Positions 1 through 6,944 of a stretch of DNA of 11,286 nt are shown here, one piece after another. The notes under the pieces are model-generated. The model was not told the origin of the DNA and made no database searches. It saw nothing but the letters and a program-made list of their open reading frames with translations. The position numbers and the translations under genes are program-made. How positions within the stretch are numbered: the first letter of the stretch is position 1; each line of letters starts with the position of its first letter. The DNA comes from Coprinopsis marcescibilis (taxonomy: Eukaryota > Basidiomycota > Agaricomycetes > Agaricales > Psathyrellaceae): the NCBI GenBank assembly GCA_004369085.1, contig ML210620.1:1-11286 (forward strand). Direction: 5' to 3'.

Positions 1-2
1 GG

Positions 3-344
3 TTTATTGTGGACACATACCACTATAACAATCACAAGGAGTCAGATGAACTTTGCCGCAAATGGTGTAATCCTGCTCCAATGGATGGATCTCAGCCAAA
101 CCTAGTAATAATTGCCATTGATGCAGAAGGAAGGCCATATCTAAAAAGAGCATTCAACACACAAGTTTGTGAACAGCTAAATGCATGGCTAGGAGGATTT
201 GCTGCAATTCTCAAACGGATGACTGCCAATAACTTCAACTGGATGATTCATGTGATGCTCTACTATCACACTCAAATTGTGCAATCCAAACAGCAAAGAA
301 ACGAGGAGGACGAAGATGAGGATGAACAAGAAGAAGAAGAATAA
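3..344 (+). CDS. KDZ-transposase-associated cysteine-cluster (CxC5/CxC6-type) protein, C-terminal part
   Basis: Partial gene running in from the left edge; the frame is already open at base 3 (FIVDTYHY), so the GTG at 9 is not a start. The segment has the pattern seen in the C-terminal region of fungal CxC5/CxC6 proteins that travel with KDZ transposons: a DTYHYxNH block, a CRKWCNPAP cysteine pair, a KRAFNTQVCEQLNAWLGG block and an NFNW...MLYYHTQ ending. The protein ends in a strongly acidic tail of Glu/Asp from about nt 303. The stop TAA at 342-344 sits inside overlapping AATAAA-like motifs (340-345 and 344-349) that could serve for polyadenylation. No lesion is visible in this fragment. The biochemical role of this family is not established; the His and the CEQ glutamate could belong to an RNase H-like fold as in KDZ transposases, but that is inference. 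Confidence 0.75.
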   Translation, partial: FIVDTYHYNNHKESDELCRKWCNPAPMDGSQPNLVIIAIDAEGRPYLKRAFNTQVCEQLNAWLGGFAAILKRMTANNFNWMIHVMLYYHTQIVQSKQQRNEEDEDEDEQEEEE

Positions 345-464
345 ATAAAATAGAATGTACTGTAACTATAGTTTTATTTATCTATGTATATCATTTTTGT
401 CAATTTTGGCAAAGGCTCTAGCATGGATTATAGCATTATACTTCTATGGATCTAGGGTAGATGA
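345..464. other. AT-rich spacer after the KDZ-associated gene
   Basis: About 120 bases of AT-rich sequence between the stop codon and the first repeat unit. It holds AATAAA/TTTATTT-like motifs expected of a fungal 3' untranslated region. No terminal inverted repeat of the KDZ element could be identified by eye. Confidence 0.4.
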
Positions 465-796
465 CATGTGACAGCCATACAATGGCTGCCTTATAAAAGC
501 TGTATGATGGCTGCAGGGAGCTTGCATGGCTGCCATATAATGGCCGTACAATGGCCGTACAATAGCCGTACAATGGCCGCATGGAGCTTGCACGGCTGCT
601 GTATGGCCATTGCACGGCTGCCGTACAATGGCCGCACGGACATAGCACGGAGCTTGCACAGCTCTAGCACGGCAGCTGCATGGACATGGCACGGCTCTAG
701 CACAGCGGCCGCACGGACTTGCACGGCTCTAGCACGGCGGCCGCACGGACATGCACGGCCCTGGCACGGCCATGGCACGGCAGCCACACGGACTTG
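465..796. repeat. CpG-rich minisatellite, 11-bp period, about 30 units
   Basis: The block can be written as consecutive 11-base units from 465, for example GGCCGTACAAT at 542, 553 and (with A first) 564, then GGCCGCACGGA at 630, 707 and 739, and TCTAGCACGGC at 663 and 728. The general unit is four variable bases followed by GCACGG and A or C. Register is kept from 465 to 717; two units, at 718 and 750, are one base short. A higher-order unit of about 32-33 bases (TCTAGCACGGC, GGCCGCACGGA, CxTGCACGGC) repeats near 663-760. The left end is rich in TG/CA where the right end has CG, as expected if CpG sites have decayed from that side. Long open frames on both strands here are by-products of the repeat, not genes. 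Confidence 0.85.
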
Positions 797-816
797 TGGG
801 CCAGTGCTAAGTGTAG

Positions 817-3119
817 CTTGGCAGCCAATTCCCTGACCACAAGCTTGAACCATGGCAACTATCCAACATGATCAATTCATCAAAACGCGAAGCACAGTCT
901 GAAGTCAATTGTATGGGTGGTGATGTTGCAACTATCCTCACATGCCTTAAAGAGCTGAGGACCGAGGACCCAAATTGGCAATTTGAAATCCAGCTAGACC
1001 ACACACAGAGGGTAACCACCATCTGGTGGCAGTCCCCAACCCAAGTTAACCTCTCCTGTCGGCTTCATGATATCATTCTCACCAACGACACATACAACTG
1101 AAACCAGTATGGATTTCCATTGAACATTGGGATTGGCATTGATAATTTCGGTCACTCACGTGTACTTTGGTCCTGCTTCCATGAGAGAGAAGATATCGAG
1201 ACCTACACCTGGATCTTTCAGTACCACCTCTGATCTGCACAGGTACCTCCTGAGGTGTTGTTCTCTGACTGCCACCAGTCTATCATTTGGGCCTCGGAGA
1301 TCACATTGCCTCTTTCGAATCATCTCTACTGTCCTCATCACTTAAATGGCAACATTGCTACCAGCCTTCGCCCAGGCCTTGGCACACTATGGGCTGATTT
1401 CACAGTTGCTTTCTGGACAGCATACCGAGCACCATCTCCTGAAGAGTTTGAAACTGGCTGGCAAAGCCTCATATCTCAGTACCCAGGGACAAAAGGCTAT
1501 TTATCCAAGCTTTATAGCTGTTGAGATTGGTGGGCATGGGCTTGGATTGGTACACTCTTCACAGCTGGCATGAGGACTAATGGTCATGTTGAGGTGGAGA
1601 ATCGGGTTGTAAAAGCTATCACAGGGCCAAAGTCAATGCTTTACCAAGCATTCTTGGCTTTGAATGATCGCTGCGACAAGCAAACAGCTCAAGAGATGTT
1701 GGATGTACAACAGGTGAGCTTTTGCAGCTTTGGAGTGCCCCTTGCATGTTCTAAAACAGCCGCAGTCCTCCAGATGTCAGCATGATCACCAGATTGGAGG
1801 AGTATTCCGTGCGCCTCTGGAATTAATACAAGAACATGCAGGACCCTTTGCATTACATCACATCTTCCGAGAAATGCAGTCAAGTATGTATTACAATGTT
1901 GAAGCCATTCAGCTGCCACCTGGAATGAAGAAATGGGTATGTGTACTTCACAACAAATAACACAGGTTTATCTCATGCTCACTCTACATCATAGACCGAC
2001 TCTGCAGTCCTACTAAACACACAATCAACTCCATTCACCTGGATGGCTAGCAAAGAACAAGTAAGTACACTGTGTACTATAGTAAGCAGCCAAATCGTTA
2101 ACATTTACACACAGAAGATGGTCAATCCCTTTGAGAATGACTCAACATACATTACATAATGTACCAGCGTGACCTTCAACCACCTCACATTTTCCGAATT
2201 ACGCACCTGTCATCTGGAACATCTCATTTCCTTGCAACATTGCCCGGGAATTGCTATATCTGTGACTGTTGCATGGGTGTGAATCTTGGCATACCATGCC
2301 AACATTTTCTCCAAGCATGGACTGTTGTTTGCAGCCTCACCTTTCATCTAGGACTTATTGGCCCAAGGTATGTACTGTTATTATGGACCCAGTTTGGCAC
2401 TTATTGGGCCAATATCAATTGTAGATGGTATAAGAATCCTGAGACATCAATAGAGGCTCTTCCTGTCTCAATATTTGACCATGCAGGTCCCTGGCTAGAC
2501 AGCGCTGCTGGTTCCATGGTGCCAACATCTGGGTGCCTACTCTCAAATCCGCTTGATCGAGTTCCTCAGATGGCTGCCCACACACCAGCCCCCTGCACAC
2601 AGACTGTTGGTGCATGCAAAGTCAATCACCAGGCTAATGCTGCACTGCAGCTGATCCTTGAAGGTGTCCGTACAGAGGAAGAGCTGGAAGGAGCTGTCGA
2701 ACATCTGTGTGCAATTCAGTGAGTTGTGTTTGTTTACCTCAGGATGTGTAACTGCGCAAAGAAAATTTGCAAATGCTAATTCAAGACATTCACGCGAAGC
2801 TGCAGCGCTTGAAGGCCAGATACACAACCCTGCCCCTCTGAACCCTAAGGGAAGGCCAAGAACCGCACAAATTACCAGAGTGTTGGAAGGCCGTCCCAGG
2901 GGAGGAGGTCCAGTTACAAGACTTCAAGTTCAGCAAGAGGTCCCAACTGTGCCAGTGCCTCCAAATGGGATGGCTACAGATTTTGCAGCAGGTGCTAACT
3001 CCACTGACTCAACCTCTCAAGCCCAGCTGGTGTCTAATGAGCAAGGTGGGCGCTGCTGTGGAGTTTGCCGCCAACCAGGACACAACCGAAGCAAATGTCC
3101 TTTAGCGCCAGGGGCGTGA
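817..3119 (+). pseudogene. MULE-type transposase (SWIM finger, C-terminal zinc knuckle), 5'-truncated pseudogene
   Basis: Remnant of a fungal Mutator-like transposase, which would cut and paste its own element by a DDE mechanism. Homology-like sequence opens at 817 (LGSQFPD...). Visible in order: a pre-catalytic region (NCMGGDVATIL, 910-945), NDTYN with candidate Asp at 1087-1089, FSDC with candidate Asp at 1267-1269, CPHHLNGNI, FTAGM...VEVENR, NPFENDSTYI (2124-2153), a SWIM finger CxC...CxH (2261-2305) and a CX2CX4HX4C knuckle (3057-3098). The probable exon chain uses introns at 1714-1759 (or -1765), 1937-1994, 2061-2114, 2368-2424 and, weakly, 2719-2761; most have GTATGT, GTAAGT or GTGAG donors and TAG/CAG acceptors, and they restore frame. 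Lesions: in-frame TGA at 1099-1101, 1231-1233 and 1522-1524, and a frame change between about 2141 and 2157. The N-terminal DNA-binding part is missing; the frame meets the minisatellite directly upstream. Confidence 0.8.
2368..2424 (+). other. In-frame 57-nt intron inside the MULE pseudogene
   Basis: The segment begins GTATGT and ends TTGTAG. Removing it joins LGLIGP to a split Arg codon followed by WYKNPE, giving the continuous GLIxPRWYxxP pattern I know from this transposase group. Its length is a multiple of three and it has no in-frame stop, so it reads as coding in a plain translation. Confidence 0.65.
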
Positions 3120-3406
3120 GCATGCCCAATTTGGAATACAGGCTACCATTTTATTTAACTCTGTATTTCATTTCTTGCCAGAGGAAGCCTTGACTGTATT
3201 TAATACTCATCTGTGTAAATACTCTTGTATCTAAATCACAAGTATATAATGAGTTTGAAAAGGGCACGCATTCGCGATTTTTGCAACTGATGGTCACAAG
3301 TTCAGTCGACCATTCACCAAAGCAAACTCGTGACCTGCCAGCACCTGCCGTGACCCAGTTGCCCATGCCCTTGGCGCTCACATCACTGAATACCAGCAGG
3401 GTCTTT

Positions 3407-3439
3407 GGGGTTTCTATGGTAGAAACCCCTCATGAGGGG
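3407..3439. repeat. Two overlapping perfect inverted repeats
   Basis: GGGGTTTCTA (3407-3416) and TAGAAACCCC (3420-3429) form a perfect 10-bp stem around a 3-base loop. The same CCCC then starts the 14-base perfect palindrome CCCCTCATGAGGGG (3426-3439). The two hairpins share the CCCC strand, so only one can form fully at a time. Confidence 0.7.
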
Positions 3440-3489
3440 CTTTTGAATAGAATTATCCTGCTTATCAGTGCACTGCAAACAGATTGGAG

Positions 3490-3557
3490 GCTGTGCTTAA
3501 TGATCTTATGACAAAAGCGTTATTGGACGCGCTTGTCATAGGATCATCAAGCACAGC
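3490..3557. repeat. 68-bp foldback (31-bp imperfect arms, 6-base loop)
   Basis: Left arm 3490-3520 and right arm 3527-3557 are reverse complements at 27 of 31 positions, around the loop TATTGG (3521-3526). Three of the four differences are A/G or C/T transitions. It could be the end of a foldback element, a small palindromic insertion or a stem-forming RNA; nothing nearby decides between these. Confidence 0.75.
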
Positions 3558-4213
3558 TGCAGGAATGAAAGCTGAGAAAGGTATACGACGGCAGCAGAGG
3601 AGCTAACGTGCAACCAACAGTCCCAGCCCGGGTTTCTTGCAGCACCCATAACTCATCTGCAGTGCATACTTGAGCCCAGAAGAACTTGGTGTAACCTTTA
3701 TTTGACGCGTAATACAAGCTGCGTCTGCATCTTCCCCTCCAACACCAGCAAGAATGCAGCCTCACTGGTGGTGGCTGTGGAGTAGCTAGGGCCTATGCCA
3801 GTGCGCCCCTCAGCACCTCTGCAGCTGAATATGGGTGAGTAGGGGGTACGGGTGAAACAGCCGAGCTGGGCATGGTATAAGCGGTGGGGGCATGTTTTAA
3901 GTCTTGTGCTGGTTTGCTTCAGTAATCATCTAAGTGAGTATAACAATATAACACTGAATTTCTTGTCCAGAATCTTATGAGGGAGGTGGATATATTGCGG
4001 TGTTTATTTAATATTGAATCTAGGGGTTGACGGATTATTACAATTTCAAAGGTCTAGAATGGACCATGGTTGTATAGCCAAAAGGATAGTAGTAGCATGG
4101 GTGGGGGGCTCGGAGCAGCAAGCTCAAAATTGAGCCTTGCGCACTTCTGCAGGTTGTAAGGCCGATGTAGATGGAGTCGGGTAACCCACAAGAAATGCCA
4201 GCCAACGACAAGG

Positions 4214-5023
4214 TCATTGGCTAACCCCCACCATGTGTTTTGAATTGTTTGAATTCTTCGTTCGTGACAATAGGTTGGCTGTATGCATAGGTGCAAGGTC
4301 GTCTACTGACCGCCAGTACTGAAGAAATGTGTCTGATGACCAATGGCCCAGCGCTTTAACGACATCTGGAGGCACTCCAGCTAGGAGTAGCTTGGTGGTA
4401 CTGCTGATGCAGAATGAGTGCCCTGTGATGCGTGGGATACCATGTGCTCCCCAAATCTCATTGCACCAATCTAAGAAACACCTCTTGGTGAGGTTTTTGA
4501 CGCCTCTCTGGGAGTTGTATGCGAATAGGTTTATCGATCCGGGCATTGGATTGTTCTTGAGGTGATTTGGAAGGAGTAAGAGGGGGTTCGAGGTACTTGT
4601 TTGCTGAACAAGGATTACATTCTCCCCTTGCCTACATATTTTTGTCTCTGGGAGGCAGAGGATCCATGATTTCGAGTTTCGCAAAGATTGTCTGAGATTG
4701 TGGCACCTTGGGATCCTTGAATCAGCCGTGTTGTGAGATAAAGTTCGGAGTAATTCACCTAGGCAACACTGGCCCCGGAATGCGACACTTGCGCAGGCTG
4801 CTACTGCGGCATTCAGAGGCTGATCTAATTCAAGGTTGTGAATGAGTAAGTTGACCATACAGGCGTTTAATGGTGGTCGAAGTGGCCTTCTCGAAGATTT
4901 GGGTGCCATCCTATTGACGCCGGTTAGGATGCATTGCAAACACTTGGACTCGGACCAAGGGAACCCATGTTTTATGTGGTAGTTGTGCAGTGCGGTGGAG
5001 TAGTGCTTTTTGGCACTCCTCCA
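4214..5023 (-). pseudogene. Tyrosine recombinase (DNA breaking-rejoining enzyme, Crypton-like), decayed
   Basis: Minus-strand frame from 5023 down to 4214; the segment from 4939 is 241 residues. It carries the C-terminal catalytic domain of the basidiomycete tyrosine recombinases, enzymes that cut and rejoin DNA through a covalent Tyr intermediate. An upstream helical segment reads WRSAKKHYSTALHNYHI (about 5023-4973). Catalytic boxes, numbered from 4939: box I reads QCCLGELL (57-64), with Cys59 (4763-4765) where Arg is expected; a TK pair at 99-100; box II reads GHSFC (173-177), with His174 but Cys177 (4409-4411) in place of Arg; LGHW with His199; YWR with nucleophile Tyr208 (4316-4318). Both Cys codons are TGC, one C-to-T step from CGC. 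A TGA at 5024-5026 closes the frame upstream. No further N-terminal sequence is seen; LTR-like sequence lies immediately to the right. Catalytically dead as read. Confidence 0.85.
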
Positions 5024-5039
5024 TCAGAATAGACTCGAT

Positions 5040-5122
5040 AGCAGTAATCACATAGATCAGATCAGATAGCTTACATAATCACAACTTGTTCCATCCAAGC
5101 CATGCCCACCCTAGCCTCTCCA
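5040..5122 (+). repeat. Probable 3' end of the 5' LTR
   Basis: The sequence just upstream of the primer site ends CCTCTCCA at 5122, and LTRs normally end in CA; three bases (TAG) then separate it from the TGG of the primer site. The left boundary is arbitrary, because this sequence touches the recombinase remnant at about 5027 and no second copy of the LTR is available in the window for comparison. Confidence 0.4.
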
Positions 5123-5125
5123 TAG

Positions 5126-5148
5126 TGGTGACAAGAACACGATTCGAC
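5126..5148 (+). promoter_or_regulatory. Candidate tRNA primer-binding site
   Basis: TGGTGACAAGAACACGATTC begins with the TGG that pairs with a tRNA CCA end and lies three bases after a CA-ending LTR-like sequence. The reverse complement of 5126-5148 ends in ACCA and places GTCGAAT exactly where a tRNA T-loop (TTCRANY) would fall after 7 acceptor and 5 T-stem bases. The tRNA species was not identified. Confidence 0.5.
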
Positions 5149-5194
5149 GACGCCATATGAAGCATCCTGAAGCTGCAGTCAGAAGATAAGGAAG

Positions 5195-6391
5195 TTGCCA
5201 GGAGGCGGAGTTGAAGACACACTTACCGCCACGTTGCTGAATAGCCGAAACCCCAGCCCCAACAATTGCAGCACGCTGGCCCCACAGAAAGGATCAAAAC
5301 ACCTGTTCAGAGGACCTGACGGGAAATTCATCTCCGCCAGCAGTACAAGAACCCCAGAGGAGCACTCGCCAGCCCGAACTAGCCCACTGTCATTGGCCTT
5401 TACACTTGTACAGACACCAGCATATCCCAGTCCATCTGCATTCTACTAACCGTCCCCATTGTTAATGGATTTTGAGTTGCCATCAACTGGGTCCAGTACC
5501 CCTTTGCTTGTGGACCTAGCACAGTCACTTGCAGCCACCAGCCACCTGCAGCTACCCTACCCGGACCCCTTTGAACCACCATACCAGGTAGAAGCAAAAG
5601 CGGAGAAACAGACAGAGGAATTAGCAGGGGGCGCAAAAGTGGAAGAGGACGTACCAGCTATCATGAAGAAACCATTTACCATGAAGACAGTACTGCTGAA
5701 ATTCCATGGTGTGGAGGACAAGGACACCCAGATGAGCAAGGACTTTGTCAAGGATATACAAATCATCTTTGGTCAAAGCATGGATATCAACAATGCGACG
5801 AAGGTCGAATACTTTGGAGACTACTTGGCAACAAATTCACCAGCCAAGGACTGGTACGAAGGTCTGCCTTCCTCAGGCAAGCAGAAATGGGCGGAGTTCT
5901 TGACAGCCTTCAAGACCCAGTTCCCACCACTGCAGGTGGAGAGGGAGCTGGTGAGGATGGAGATTGTGGGGAATGAGCTGGGAGGGATGGTGCCAAGGGG
6001 AGGAGTGGACATATGGACACACATTGCATTTGCTGATTGCCTAATGCAGCTGGCGAAGGAGGCTGCAATAGAGTCAACCACAGAGTGTATGTGGCTAGTA
6101 TGGGACAAGTTCCCAGCAACGCTGAAGGAGCGGGTTATGGGGACGCACATGTCATGGATGTCCTTATGTGCTGCAATCAAGGTGGTTGACACAGCAGCAT
6201 TGAAAGAGGTGGTGGAAAGGGAGAGGCGGTGGGAGGTGGCCAGGGAGCAGCTGGAAAGCCAGCACAAGGAGATAGTGTGGCAGTCAGCTCTGCTGGAGCA
6301 GCAGCGGAATTGGGTGGTGGCGGAGTCCACAGCAGCAACGGCGGCACTTACAGCGAGGATGAGCAGGATGACGCTGGGAGCACCACAATGA
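5195..6391 (+). pseudogene. Gypsy gag (capsid region), broken
   Basis: One frame from 5195 to 6391, interrupted by TAA at 5447-5449. Upstream of that stop, FRGPDGKFISAS (about 5315-5350) resembles the N-terminal segment of gag in related elements, so the original start probably lay before it. The first ATG after the stop is at 5465. The capsid-like retrotransposon gag domain runs from about 5660 to 6200 (GVEDKD, YLATNSPAKDWYEGL, FKTQFPPLQ, DIWTHIAFADCLMQLAKEA), followed by a charged, probably coiled-coil stretch rich in Glu, Arg and Gln (about 6205-6315). Gag would package the RNA into virus-like particles in the cytoplasm. The frame ends at TGA 6389-6391, while the continuation of the protein lies one frame away, so the end is a frameshift, not a natural stop. 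Confidence 0.8.
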
Positions 6392-6942
6392 ATGCAGGGC
6401 AACCAGCCAAACCCTTCAAGCCAAGGGTACAGCCATTGACAACGACACCTGCGACGGCACCCATGGCTGGGAACCTGGGTCGACCCAGACCACCCCTGAT
6501 GCCAGTTATGGAGGAGCTTAGAAGGGCAACCAAGGAGTTGCTGGCGCTCTACCCACAACAACCTGCCACAACTGGCGAGACAGAGTACAGGGCTCAGCTG
6601 GGGTGGTGGATGGAGAAACACCCAGGCACAAAGCAGGCAACCCATACGACAGGCTTCCTGTTGTCACCATGGGAAAGTCCTGTTTGCTCAGGGGAATGCT
6701 TCAAGTGCGGGGAGACCAACCACTTCCGTGTCCAGTGCACAGCACCAGTTGAGAGGAAACTACCACCCCTGGAGCAGTGGTGGCGATTGCACTGCAACAG
6801 GGTGATTGGCCAGGAAGGTCATCATGGAGTTTGGGTGTGCAACTGGTGAACTGGGAGGATCGGGAAGGGGATGAGTTTGACTTCTTGGGTCCCTGGGTGG
6901 CAAACCAGATGAAGGCAGGAAATGGGGGAGGGCTGTCTGCAT
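6330..6942 (+). pseudogene. Gag-pol linker with nucleocapsid zinc knuckle, frameshifted
   Basis: Continuation of the gag polyprotein in another frame, which reads to TGA 6847-6849. It contains a proline-rich linker, a YRAQLGWWMEKHPGTK segment, then PVCSGECFKCGETNHF and the full CX2CX4HX4C knuckle at 6697-6738, which would bind element RNA. The PLEQWWRLHCNRVIG motif follows, as is usual in this family. Coding then passes to a third frame (VQLVNWEDREGDEFDF, from 6837) that ends at TAG 6942-6944. The junctions lie somewhere in about 6310-6390 and 6805-6840. In intact relatives gag and pol are usually continuous, so I read these as deletions, not programmed frameshifts. Confidence 0.7.
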
Positions 6943-6944
6943 AG

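Larger units (their letters stand above)
3120..4213. other. Gene-free spacer between MULE and recombinase
   Basis: About 1.1 kb without a recognisable coding region. Short open frames on both strands (for example plus 3281-3511 and minus 3547-3765) show no domain, no motif and no repeat I can identify. The two foldback structures listed separately lie at 3407-3439 and 3490-3557. The first part may hold the 3' end of the MULE element and the last part the 3' untranslated region of the minus-strand recombinase, but no terminal repeat marks either boundary. Confidence 0.5.

Noticed and set aside
436..853. Several long open frames on both strands across the GC-rich array
   Set aside because: The array lacks stops because of its base composition and 11-bp period; the products are low-complexity and change with each frame.
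3547..3765. Minus-strand 72-codon frame in the spacer
   Set aside because: No recognisable domain or homologue; too short to support on its own.
4054..4296. Minus-strand 80-codon frame overlapping the recombinase end
   Set aside because: No motif, and it overlaps the real recombinase frame.
5126..5148. Possible tRNA gene fragment
   Set aside because: Only a 3'-end-like complement is present and it follows an LTR-like end, so a primer-binding site is the simpler reading.
6380..6400. Programmed -1 frameshift between gag and pol
   Set aside because: No clear slippery heptamer followed by a stem at the gag TGA, and three further frame changes downstream point to decay.
5821..6645. 274-codon minus-strand open frame
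   Set aside because: It lies opposite gag, which has clear capsid-like motifs and a zinc knuckle just beyond; the minus product is Ser/Cys/Pro-rich with no domain.
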